From Paracoccus litorisediminis (GTDB lineage: Bacteria > Pseudomonadota > Alphaproteobacteria > Rhodobacterales > Rhodobacteraceae), in the NCBI RefSeq assembly GCF_009711205.1, contig NZ_WMIG01000024.1, positions 1-56,958 on the forward strand: DNA of 56,958 bases. The letters run 5' to 3'. Positions 26,148 through 33,500 of the stretch are shown here, piece by piece; within the stretch, counting starts at the first letter, position 1; each line of letters begins with the position of its first letter. The notes beneath the pieces are model-generated. The model saw only the letters and a list, made by a program, of their open reading frames with translations, searched no databases and had not been told where the DNA came from. The position numbers were made by a program, and so were the translations under genes.

Positions 26148-26624
26148 ATGAAACCCAAGATCCTCGTGCTGAACGGCTGCAACCTGAACCTCGTGGGGGT
26201 GCGCAACCCGACACTTTACGGCGGCGCGACGCTGGCCGATATCGAGCGCGTGACGCGGGCCAGTGCCGAAGCCATGGGCTATGCGTTGGATTTTCGTCAG
26301 TCCAATCTGGAGGGCGAGATCATCAACTGGATCCACGACGCCCGCGAATGGGCGGCAGGCGTGATCATCAACCCGGCCGCCTTTACCCAAAGCTCGCTGC
26401 CCATCGCCGACGCGCTTTCGGTGCTGAACTGCCCGGTGATCGAGTTGCATTTCGCCAATGTCCATCGCGATCCCGCCAAGGCGAACCGCCATCTGTCGCT
26501 GGTGCGCCCGGTCGTCACCGGCTTCATCGCGGGCTTTGGTCCCGAAGGTTATCTGCACGCCTTGAACGCCGTGCATCTGGCATTGAACCCGGTCGAGTTC
26601 GCCCTTGGCCGCGCAAAGGAGTAA
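26148..26624 (+). CDS. AroQ-like protein, copy 2, with altered active site
   Basis: A 158-residue homologue of type II dehydroquinate dehydratase. R19 and Y24 (VRNPTLYG), N75 and H101 (ELHF) are kept. The substrate-binding histidine of the THTS motif is replaced by Q81 (FTQSS), and the NGPN loop reads NGCN (C11). The general base and acid therefore remain while the carboxylate/hydroxyl-binding part differs, so a different cyclic substrate is plausible. It lies between the MFS gene and SDR2, 3 bases before the latter, in the unit with two TIM barrels. Preceded by AAAGGAC. Confidence 0.82.
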   Translation: MKPKILVLNGCNLNLVGVRNPTLYGGATLADIERVTRASAEAMGYALDFRQSNLEGEIINWIHDAREWAAGVIINPAAFTQSSLPIADALSVLNCPVIELHFANVHRDPAKANRHLSLVRPVVTGFIAGFGPEGYLHALNAVHLALNPVEFALGRAKE

Positions 26625-26627
26625 CGC

Positions 26628-27431
26628 ATGAACATGAACGACAAGCCCATCGCGGTGGTGACCGGCGGGGCAGGGGGCATCGGGCAGGTGATCTGCAGGC
26701 TCTTGGCGCGCGAGGGCTGGCGGGTCGTCGTCTGCGATATCAACCTTGAAGGGGCGCAGGCCGTGGCCGCGGAATGCGGCGGGCACGCACGCCGGATCGA
26801 CATTACCGATGCCGACGCGGTCGAAGCCACCGTCGAGCAGATCGAACAGGAGATCGGCCCGGTCGTCGCCGTCGCCCATTCCGCCGCCACCTTCGGAGAG
26901 TTGAAGCCGGTCGAGGAGGTCTCGCTCGCGGATTGGGACCGCATCACCTCGCTGGTCCATCGCGGCACCTATGTCGTCTCGGTCGCCTTCGCCAAACGGA
27001 TGGCCCGGCGCGGCAAGGGTTCCTTCGTGGCGTTGTCGTCCTGGAACGGGGTCCGATCGGCAAGGATGCATGCCTATTGCAGCTCCAAGGCCGCGGTGAA
27101 CCTGCTGATGGAGGGGATGGCGATGGAATGGGGCCGCAGCGGGCTGCGCTTCAACGCCGTCTCGCCCGGCGTGGTGATGACCGAGCGCGTGGCCGAGCGC
27201 ATCCGCACCGGCACGCGCTATACCATGAACCCGATCGAGATGACGGCGCTTGGCCGGCTTGTGACCTCCGAGGAGGTGGCCGAGGCCGTGGCCTTCCTGA
27301 TGTCGGACCGCGCCTCGGGGATTACCGGGGCGAACCTGCTGGTCGATACCGGGACCACGATCAGCCAGGCGTGGGGGCTGTTCGGCGGCGTGCCCGCGCC
27401 CCGCCCACAGGACGAAGGAGCCCCGGCATGA
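26628..27431 (+). CDS. SDR family NAD(P)-dependent oxidoreductase 2
   Basis: A 267-residue classical SDR with TGGAGGIG at about 13-20, the catalytic serine in ALSSWNG and the YCSSK dyad. The usual NNAG motif is replaced by AHSAA, a deviation at the position that normally braces the cofactor site. It should oxidise or reduce a ring or chain hydroxyl. It follows AroQ2 by 3 bases, and its stop overlaps the TIM3 start (ATGA), so the three are tightly coupled. The C-terminal WGLFGGVPAPRPQ tail is unusual for the family. Confidence 0.85.
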   Translation: MNMNDKPIAVVTGGAGGIGQVICRLLAREGWRVVVCDINLEGAQAVAAECGGHARRIDITDADAVEATVEQIEQEIGPVVAVAHSAATFGELKPVEEVSLADWDRITSLVHRGTYVVSVAFAKRMARRGKGSFVALSSWNGVRSARMHAYCSSKAAVNLLMEGMAMEWGRSGLRFNAVSPGVVMTERVAERIRTGTRYTMNPIEMTALGRLVTSEEVAEAVAFLMSDRASGITGANLLVDTGTTISQAWGLFGGVPAPRPQDEGAPA

Positions 27432-28249
27432 GTCACCCCCTTGGCATGGCCTATCTGACGCTGGGCGATCTTGATCCGATGGACATGGTCGTGGCTGCCG
27501 CCGAGGGCGGCTTTGGCGCGACCGGCCTTCGGCTGACCGGGCATCGTCCGGGCGATCCCTGGCCCCTCGACCCGAGCGATGCCGATCAGGTCTTGAGGCT
27601 GCGCGACCGGGCAAGGGCGGCGGGCATCCTGATCGCCAATGCCTGCACCTATCGCTTCACTCCGGATACCGATCCGAGTGACTATCTTGCGGTCCTGCGC
27701 GCCTGCGAGACCCTCGGCACGGCGACGATGATCGCAAATGCCGCCTGTGAGGATCAGGCGCTTGCCGCCCGCAATCTGGCGGCGGTTGCCGACATGGCGG
27801 CGGATCATGGCATTCGCATCGCCTTCGAGTTCATCCCGGTCAGCACCGTGCCCTCGCTGGGCGCGGCGCTGCGCCTGATCGAGATGACCGACCGCAGCAA
27901 TGTCGGGCTGGCGATCGACGCCCTTCACCTGTGGCGCTCGGGCGGGCGACCCGAGGATCTGGCCGGGGTGCCGCCGGAGAAGCTGTATGTGGTTCAGCTT
28001 TGCGACGGTCCGCTGGCCCGTCCCGAGGGCGAGGCGCTTTACCATGAAATGCGGGCCGGACGGCTTTTGCCGGGCGAGGGGGAATTCGATCTGGCCGCAT
28101 TGCTGCGCGCCATGCCCGCGGATGCCGAGATCGAGGCGGAGGTTCCCGATGACAGGCACGCGCATCTTTTGCCCGCCGCGAGGGCGGCGCGTGTCTGGCG
28201 CGCGACATCGGCGTTTCTGGAGCGGCAGCATCATGGGGCGACAGCATGA
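27428..28249 (+). CDS. TIM-barrel sugar phosphate isomerase/epimerase-family protein 3
   Basis: A 273-residue TIM barrel beginning MSHPLGMAYLTLGDLDPMDMV, clearly paralogous to TIM2 in the N-terminal strand-helix pattern. Metal-site motifs are FEFIPVS, AIDALHLWRSG, QLCDGP and AEVPDD. Here the third motif has Gly where the other copies have Ala (CDA), and the last carries no His. The start ATG overlaps the SDR2 stop, and its own stop overlaps the RraA1 start. Expected role is dehydration or epimerisation of an oxo-acid just before aldol cleavage. A longer in-frame reading back through SDR2 was rejected. Confidence 0.8.
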   Translation: MSHPLGMAYLTLGDLDPMDMVVAAAEGGFGATGLRLTGHRPGDPWPLDPSDADQVLRLRDRARAAGILIANACTYRFTPDTDPSDYLAVLRACETLGTATMIANAACEDQALAARNLAAVADMAADHGIRIAFEFIPVSTVPSLGAALRLIEMTDRSNVGLAIDALHLWRSGGRPEDLAGVPPEKLYVVQLCDGPLARPEGEALYHEMRAGRLLPGEGEFDLAALLRAMPADAEIEAEVPDDRHAHLLPAARAARVWRATSAFLERQHHGATA

Positions 28250-28992
28250 GCGCGGGACGCCTTCTGGGGCGCATCGACCCTCAGCGGGTGTGCATGATGG
28301 AACTGCCACCCGCGCCCGACGCGTTGCTCGCCGTCTTGCGGGCCATAGACGGCCCCTGCGAGCTGGTGTCGGATGCGCTGGACGATCTGGGCTTTGACAG
28401 CGTCATCGCGTCAAGCGAGCTGCGGCCGACGATCATCGGCGCAACGATGGTCGGACCCGCCATCACCCTTCGGAACCGCGCGCTAGCGGTCGATCCCTTC
28501 ATCGCAGCGCGGGAGGGCCACGCCAACCGGCAGACCGATTTCGAGGCCCATGCCCTGACCCGGCCGGGCGACGTGCTGGTGATCGAAGGATGTCCGGGCA
28601 TGTCCAGCCTTGGCGGGATCTCGGCCACGATGGGCAAGCGTCAAGGGGGGCTTGGCGCGGTCATCGACGGTGGGATTCGCGACGTCCGGCATTCCCGTGG
28701 GATCGGCTATCCGGTCTGGTGCCGCGAAACCACCTCGCGCACCGGACGCTGGCGGCAGGAAACCGTCGAGATCAACGGCCCGGTCACCGTGGCAGGGGTT
28801 CGCGTCGATCCCGGCGACATCATCTGCGCCGATGACAGCGGGGTCTGCGTCATCCCCCTCGCCCTGCTGGGTCAGGTGGTGACGCTGGTGCGCCGCCGGC
28901 TGGAAACGGACCGGGAAAGCCTTGAGTTTCTGGCCAGCGACCGCCCCCTGAACGAATTTCCCCGGCCCGACGCCGCGCGTTTTCGCGAATGA
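28246..28992 (+). CDS. RraA-family aldolase/decarboxylase-like protein 1
   Basis: A 248-residue RraA/HMG-aldolase-family protein. The hallmark GGISATMGKRQGGLGAVIDG is followed by GIRD, giving the Arg-Asp pair that binds the divalent metal and the pyruvate moiety. DDSGVCVIP matches the conserved C-terminal strand. Members cleave 4-hydroxy-4-methyl-2-oxoglutarate or 4-carboxy-4-hydroxy-2-oxoadipate, or decarboxylate oxaloacetate. It is last in the plus-strand unit, which fits a final C-C cleavage to pyruvate. Some members only regulate RNase E, but catabolic context favours an enzyme. Confidence 0.78.
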   Translation: MSAGRLLGRIDPQRVCMMELPPAPDALLAVLRAIDGPCELVSDALDDLGFDSVIASSELRPTIIGATMVGPAITLRNRALAVDPFIAAREGHANRQTDFEAHALTRPGDVLVIEGCPGMSSLGGISATMGKRQGGLGAVIDGGIRDVRHSRGIGYPVWCRETTSRTGRWRQETVEINGPVTVAGVRVDPGDIICADDSGVCVIPLALLGQVVTLVRRRLETDRESLEFLASDRPLNEFPRPDAARFRE

Positions 28993-28996
28993 TAAA

Positions 28997-29019
28997 GGCA
29001 CCGCGACAGCGGTGCCCTT
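28997..29019. terminator. Terminator between convergent RraA genes
   Basis: Perfect 8-bp stem GGCACCGC / GCGGTGCC (28997-29004, 29009-29016) with loop GACA. AAA stands before it and CTT after it, so it can act in both directions between two convergent units. Confidence 0.65.
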
Positions 29020-29025
29020 CATCTC

Positions 29026-29703
29026 TCAGGCGCGGCGGACATGGCCGAAGCGGTCATGCCCGGCATAGACCGCGCCGCGCGCGGCACCTGCAAAGATCTG
29101 CGCCCGCATCTGTTCCTCGATTTCGGCCACAAGCCCGGCATCCTCGATCAGGGCGCTCAGCTGGGCGCGCGGCAGCACGATCACTCCATCCTCGTCCCCG
29201 ACCAGCCAGTCGCCGGGATGGATGGTTACCCGACCCGCCGGTCCGGCCCCGGCCAGCGGGATTGGCCGGTCGGTCGCGATGAAATGCCATGCGCCGCGAC
29301 AGTTGCGGGGCGAGTGGCCCCGCGCCAGGGCCGGAAGTTCCGGATAATCGGCAGCATCGCGCAGGCGTCCATCGGTGATTACGGCCGCCGCGCCGCGCCT
29401 GCGCCATGCGCTGATCATGTTGCCCCCTGCCAGCGCCATATCGCAACCATTGGCGGGGCCGATCACCACGATGCTGCCCGGCGTCACTGCCGTGTCCACC
29501 GCGTCGATGGCAAGGCCCGGACCCGGTCCCGCCCGCCCCGACAGGCAGGCTGCCGGGCCGGCAAAGCGCCGCGCCATTGTCAGCGGGCGCAGGGCTGGCG
29601 ACAGGACCTGATCAGGCAGGCCCGCCGCCTCCAGCGTGTCGCTGAGCAGGGCGACGGGAAGCTGACCCAATCGCGTGGCAATCGCGTTGATTGCGTCAGC
29701 CAA
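29026..29703 (-). CDS. RraA-family aldolase/decarboxylase-like protein 2
   Basis: A 225-residue RraA-family protein. LLSDTLEAAG is the usual N-terminal helix, GGNMISAWRRRGAAAVITDG followed by RLRD carries the metal/pyruvate-binding Arg-Asp, and GDEDGVIVLP the C-terminal strand. It is divergent from RraA1 in sequence. The proposed TTG start overlaps the tctC4 stop by 8 bases and gives a normal-length N-terminus; ATG at 29748 or 29766 would add an arginine-rich tail overlapping tctC4 and seems less likely. Pairing with tctC4 suggests it acts on the acid imported by that protein. Confidence 0.75.
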   Translation of the reverse strand: MADAINAIATRLGQLPVALLSDTLEAAGLPDQVLSPALRPLTMARRFAGPAACLSGRAGPGPGLAIDAVDTAVTPGSIVVIGPANGCDMALAGGNMISAWRRRGAAAVITDGRLRDAADYPELPALARGHSPRNCRGAWHFIATDRPIPLAGAGPAGRVTIHPGDWLVGDEDGVIVLPRAQLSALIEDAGLVAEIEEQMRAQIFAGAARGAVYAGHDRFGHVRRA

Positions 29704-30691
29704 CGCGGATGCCTGTCGCCTGTGCGACCGAGGCGAAGATCGCGTCATCCGCCTGCATCCGTGCAATGAAGCTTTCGCGGCTGTCGCCCACGATCTTCAT
29801 CCCTGCCGCGGTTGCCTTCTCGACCGCCTCGGGGCGTTGCAGCGCCTTGATCGTCGCGGCATGGACCTGCGTCAGGATCTCTTCGGGCGTGCCCTTGGGG
29901 GCGTGCAGCGCATACCAGTTGTTGATCCGGTCGACATCGGCAATACCCAATTCGGCCGAAGTCGGAATGCCGTCGATCTCGGTCTCGCGCTCTTGCGACG
30001 CGGTGAACAGCGGCACAAGCGAGCCCGCGCGGATATGCGAGGCGGTGGTCGAAATGGCGTTGTTCGCCATCTGGATCTGGTTGCTCAGTAGGTCGGTCAT
30101 GATGTCGGGCGAACCCTTGTAGTGGATCGCCTGCATGTCCAGCCCTTCGCGCAGCTTCAGCAGTTCCGCTGACAGATGGATATTGGCACCCGCGCCGGGA
30201 GTGCCATGTCGGAATTCACCGGGTTTGGACTTTGCCAAAGCGCTGAATTCCTGCCAGTTCTTCGGGCCCAGCGTCGCGGGAATCGTAAAGGTGAAGTTCC
30301 CGATCACCAACATGGTGATATGCTCAAGAATGTCGACCGGATTGCCCGGCACATTCTGGTGGGTATGGGCCGTGGCCATCATTCCCGAGCTTGAGCAGAA
30401 CAGCACATGCCCGTCGGGATCGGCGTCGCGGGCATAGGCAAGCCCGATATTCCCGGCAGCCCCCGCACGGTTTTCGACAAGGATCGGCTGGCCCAGTTCC
30501 TGTTGCAGCACGGGCTGAATCAGCCGGGCGAAGAGGTCGTTTCCGCCCCCGGCAGCATTCGGCACCACGATGGTGACGGGCCTTGTCGCATAGGATTGAG
30601 CGCGCAGAAGGCCCGGCGCAGCCAGCAAGGCCCCCCCCGTGGCTACCGCCGAAATAAGAAAACGTCGGCGTCGTGCCGAATAGTTTGACAT
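29696..30691 (-). CDS. TctC-type periplasmic carboxylate-binding protein 4
   Basis: A 331-residue Bug/TctC protein with a twin-arginine-type leader, ARRRRFLISAVATGG ending near LLRAQSYA. The family motifs RPVTIVVPNAAGGGNDLFARL and LGQPILVENRAGAAG follow, with NNWYALHAPKG near the end. It heads a two-gene minus-strand unit with RraA2 and is the rightmost gene of the catabolic island. It follows a GGGGAGGAG ribosome binding site. Confidence 0.86.
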   Translation of the reverse strand: MSNYSARRRRFLISAVATGGALLAAPGLLRAQSYATRPVTIVVPNAAGGGNDLFARLIQPVLQQELGQPILVENRAGAAGNIGLAYARDADPDGHVLFCSSSGMMATAHTHQNVPGNPVDILEHITMLVIGNFTFTIPATLGPKNWQEFSALAKSKPGEFRHGTPGAGANIHLSAELLKLREGLDMQAIHYKGSPDIMTDLLSNQIQMANNAISTTASHIRAGSLVPLFTASQERETEIDGIPTSAELGIADVDRINNWYALHAPKGTPEEILTQVHAATIKALQRPEAVEKATAAGMKIVGDSRESFIARMQADDAIFASVAQATGIRVG

Positions 30692-30926
30692 GGTTCACTC
30701 CTCCCCGAGTGTTCGACGATCGCCTGCGCCCTTTAGCACTTGGCTGGCGCAAGTCGAATGCAGCAAATCGTCTTTTTCGAGCAATTGCGGGGTCGACACT
30801 GGATGGTACGACGCGATGCGTCCAAGTGTATCTCTGCATGTCTGACCTACCGGAAAACTTTGGTGTCAGACGGGTACTTGGCTTGCGCTCTGCTTCGAAC
30901 CAGCTCAAACGTGAAAGGATTAGGCG
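30692..30926. promoter_or_regulatory. Upstream region of tctC4
   Basis: About 235 bases between tctC4 and the relaxase remnant. It includes GACGC-GAT-GCGTC flanked by an imperfect ACACTGGA / TCCAAGTGT inverted repeat (about 30798-30832). It presumably carries the tctC4 promoter; the dyad could be an operator or part of a mobile-element end. Confidence 0.3.
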
Positions 30927-31445
30927 CAATTGCCGCCAGGCGAGCACGGCGACATGCGGCGCGACTTCCACACCGCCGCCGCCGATGTCGCCCGCGAGCT
31001 GGGGGATGCCCGTGGCGCCGCGTTGATGCAGCGCCCGGCGCAGGAGGCGCTGCTTCGAGCGGCGCCGCGACAATGATCGCCTGTCACGGCCCCTGCAGGC
31101 CATGTCGTAGGCGCTGCAACTGGATGGTCAGCTGGCCTTCCAAAGTGACGAACAGGCCGGACGCTTCGCCAGAGATCTGAGCACGCGCTATGGCAATGAC
31201 CTGGTGTCACGGCTGCCAAGGGCGACGACCGCGCCTTGGCCACCCATATTCCGGATCCTGCGCAAATGCGCGACATCGCGCGGGCCAGCACCGCCGCCGC
31301 CGAGCAGCATGAGAGCATGGGCATGAGCCTGAAACAGGTCCCGGAGGCCAAGGCGCGGCTGTAGGATCTGGGAGCGGGTGAGGGCAGGCTCGAGGTGGAG
31401 AGACCTCCGTCCATCCCGCGCGAGGATCGTGATCGCGAACGGTAG
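30927..31445 (+). pseudogene. Degraded duplicate of the relaxase gene (3' half)
   Basis: Nucleotides from 30927 match the relaxase gene from about 1636, closely through GAGGCGCTGC at 31050. The sequence then jumps over about 310 bases and matches again from about 2074 to the relaxase stop at 2468 (31445 here). Internal stop codons (for example TAG in ATGTCGTAGGCG and CGGCTGTAGGAT) and frameshifts make it non-functional. It is in the same orientation as the intact copy, forming direct repeats about 29 kb apart. It is the right-hand border of the catabolic island. Confidence 0.85.
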
Positions 31446-31469
31446 GATTACAGCAGGGAAGGGCAGTCG

Positions 31470-31679
31470 ATGGAGATCGATCAGGGAAAGATCGACGATT
31501 GCGCGCTCACCTTGCTCTTCTCGCGCTACGGGGCGATCCCGTTGCACACATGCCATCATTTCGCCGCGATGAAAGTGGTGGCTTTCATCTTGCCAGAAGC
31601 TGGGCATTCGATTGGGATAAGGGGATGTACGGAAAGCAGAAGGAAACTTACACATGTCCAAATCCCTGACCAAGGCTGA
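31470..31679 (+). pseudogene. Second truncated DUF6429-like ORF
   Basis: The start MEIDQGKIDDCALTLLF repeats that at 2494 and follows the relaxase remnant by 25 bases, exactly as in the first copy. After residue 17 the reading diverges into unrelated sequence and overlaps the HU gene start. The shared segment therefore ends near 31520. This marks the right breakpoint of the duplicated mob segment. Confidence 0.5.
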
Positions 31680-31941
31680 ACTGATCACAGAGCTTGCCAG
31701 TCGCGCAGGTACGGACAAGAAGGCGGCTACCGCGATCATCGAGGCGCTCAGCGGATTGATCCATGACCAGGTGGTTGCGGGCGGTGCGGTCACCATCCCG
31801 GAAGTAGGCAAGATCTATTGCCGCGAGCGCGCAGCACGTACTGTACGCAATCCTTCGACCGGTGCGGCAATTGAGAAGGAAGCTGACCGTGCGGTGAAAA
31901 TGACCTTTGCCAAAACGATCAAGGACAAGGTGAACGCCTGA
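31654..31941 (+). CDS. HU-family DNA-binding protein
   Basis: A 95-residue HU/IHF-type protein. N-terminal SLTKAELITELASRAGTDKKAA forms the helical dimer core; the beta arm is shortened or altered, reading GKIYCRERAARTVRNPSTGAA, with RNPSTG matching the conserved RNP tip. It should bend DNA non-specifically and may support recombination or plasmid maintenance. It is single-gene, placed right after the decayed mob copy, and preceded by GAAGGAAAC. It is probably a plasmid-type HU rather than the housekeeping copy. Confidence 0.85.
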   Translation: MSKSLTKAELITELASRAGTDKKAATAIIEALSGLIHDQVVAGGAVTIPEVGKIYCRERAARTVRNPSTGAAIEKEADRAVKMTFAKTIKDKVNA

Positions 31942-31961
31942 GTTCGCGCGGAAACGCAAAA

Positions 31962-31987
31962 AGACGCGACGCGCGAGCGACGCGTCT
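31962..31987 (+). terminator. Possible terminator after the HU gene
   Basis: AGACGCG (31962-31968) pairs with CGCGTCT (31981-31987) around a 12-base loop, 20 bases after the HU stop. There is no clear T-run, so this is only a possible terminator. Confidence 0.35.
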
Positions 31988-32434
31988 CTCGAAGCCAGCA
32001 TCTGCGTCTGGTTCCCAGCGCCGTGGCAGCCACGCCGAAAACTCTCGCAGGATAGCCAAACAGGGCGGTGAGCTGCCCACTGCACTGCGGCAACGCATAC
32101 GCAGCATGATTGCGAAAGCGGCCGCTCAGACGGCGTGCAGCGGGACACGGGGCCTCACATCCCAGATCGCGCTGCAGCGAAAATTACAAGCAGTCGCTCA
32201 GGACAGCGCCACGAGCCGGGTGATAAGTCAAGACAGGGCGGAAAACCGTCAGCCGCGAAGCGGCATAGCGACCTCAGAGACTAGCACAACCTAACCGGAC
32301 GCTTTCCCTGTGACTGAGAGCACGAACGTTCTTCTCGCAGCGGATCAGAATGGATTCCGGTGCATGTTTTCCCCAAAGACGGGCTTTCGATCCAGCGGGC
32401 GATATGACGTCGGTTTGCGAGGTAGCACAAGTTG
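31988..32434. other. Gene-free spacer between HU and the glycan operon
   Basis: About 450 bases with no convincing gene. Short open frames here lack ribosome binding sites and recognisable domains. It separates GC-rich plasmid sequence from the AT-richer glycan operon. Confidence 0.4.
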
Positions 32435-33496
32435 CTACATCCAGCCATGTAGCGAGGGTTTCCTGACAAATCGCCGCATATCTCGAAAAAGCGCAGATTG
32501 CATAACCTTTACGGGATTCGACAGATCCGTCCGTGGCATCTGCTTTTCCAGAAGGACTGCCAAAACTGCCTCGGCTGTTTGTATATCGATAGCCAGTGAT
32601 GAAAGATTTATGTCCTCTCCGGGCCGAAGATCGCACAGTAGACCAGTCCCGGTAGCAAGGCTTTCTCCAAAAGAGATAACGGTCTTCCCCAAAAGTGCAC
32701 TTTCCAATAGCGTCGTAGAGTTTATGCCCATTACAAGACCGCATTCCGATAGACTCTGAAACATCGGCTTCTGGGGATTATCAACAACCACGCCCGGACG
32801 AGGCGTCAACTTTGGATCAGGGTACTTAGGGTGCGGTCTAACCCGCAACGTCATACCGGGTAATTTTTGCGCCAGATATCCGACGAATTCATCCATTGTG
32901 CGGAAAGGTGAATCTTGGACAATATTCAAGTCGCGCTCGTCCTGCAGAGGCACGAAGACCGGTAGAGACATATCTGGCGGCTGGATACGAAAAGTGGCAT
33001 CATCAAACAAATGTCCGATTTGGGATTCCTGAATATAACCCGCTCTTGCAATCAAGAATTTTTCTCTTGCTGCTGTGTCGAGTTTGGAAAACTGAGAGAA
33101 CCGTGTGCCGCACCGAGCATTCGTGCCTGTCATGTCGAAATACAACTTAGACTTCTGTGGAAACCAGCCCTGCTCAGAAAATATCATCTTTGCATTGGCT
33201 GAAGCCGCCATGGCAGTTGTAATTCGATCACCCGGTGACCACCCGTTCCAGCAGAATACGAAGTCCGGCGCAAAGCTTTCGAGGACATAGCCAAAGTGCC
33301 CATGGTCAGGCTGACACCATGTCGCCGCTTTTGGGAGATCCTCATGCATAGCTTCGGGATGGACGTAGAAATAGACTTGATGTCCGAGCGCCTGCATGGC
33401 CCGACCAAGACTGGCATAAAGTTGCGACACCATTTGCCATCGTGCGACCCGTTGTTCGGGCAGGATGCCCGCCCCGCTTACAAAAAGCAATCGCAT
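32435..33496 (-). CDS. KpsS-like capsule polysaccharide protein
   Basis: A 353-residue protein resembling the capsule polysaccharide biosynthesis/export (KpsS/LipB-like) glycosyltransferase group. Features include EQGWFPQ (about 121-127), YFDMTGTNA, VPLQDE near 190, RPHPK and the nucleotide-sugar-type segment INSTTLLESALLGKTVISFG. It is clearly paralogous to the N-terminal part of the next gene upstream, sharing FPQ/LPQ, YFD-GTN, VPLQ and NST-LLE-ALLGK motifs in the same order. The start MRLLFVSG was chosen because it begins 4 bases after the upstream stop. It is last in the minus-strand glycan operon. Exact sugar and acceptor unknown. Confidence 0.72.
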   Translation of the reverse strand: MRLLFVSGAGILPEQRVARWQMVSQLYASLGRAMQALGHQVYFYVHPEAMHEDLPKAATWCQPDHGHFGYVLESFAPDFVFCWNGWSPGDRITTAMAASANAKMIFSEQGWFPQKSKLYFDMTGTNARCGTRFSQFSKLDTAAREKFLIARAGYIQESQIGHLFDDATFRIQPPDMSLPVFVPLQDERDLNIVQDSPFRTMDEFVGYLAQKLPGMTLRVRPHPKYPDPKLTPRPGVVVDNPQKPMFQSLSECGLVMGINSTTLLESALLGKTVISFGESLATGTGLLCDLRPGEDINLSSLAIDIQTAEAVLAVLLEKQMPRTDLSNPVKVMQSALFRDMRRFVRKPSLHGWM

Positions 33497-33500
33497 GACA

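Noticed and set aside
24146..26206. Long minus-strand open frame (686 codons) over TIM2 and the MFS gene
   Set aside because: Arg/His/Gln-rich shadow translation of two recognisable plus-strand genes.
31815..32093. Minus-strand 92-codon ORF opposite the HU gene
   Set aside because: Overlaps a clear HU gene, low-complexity and without family resemblance.
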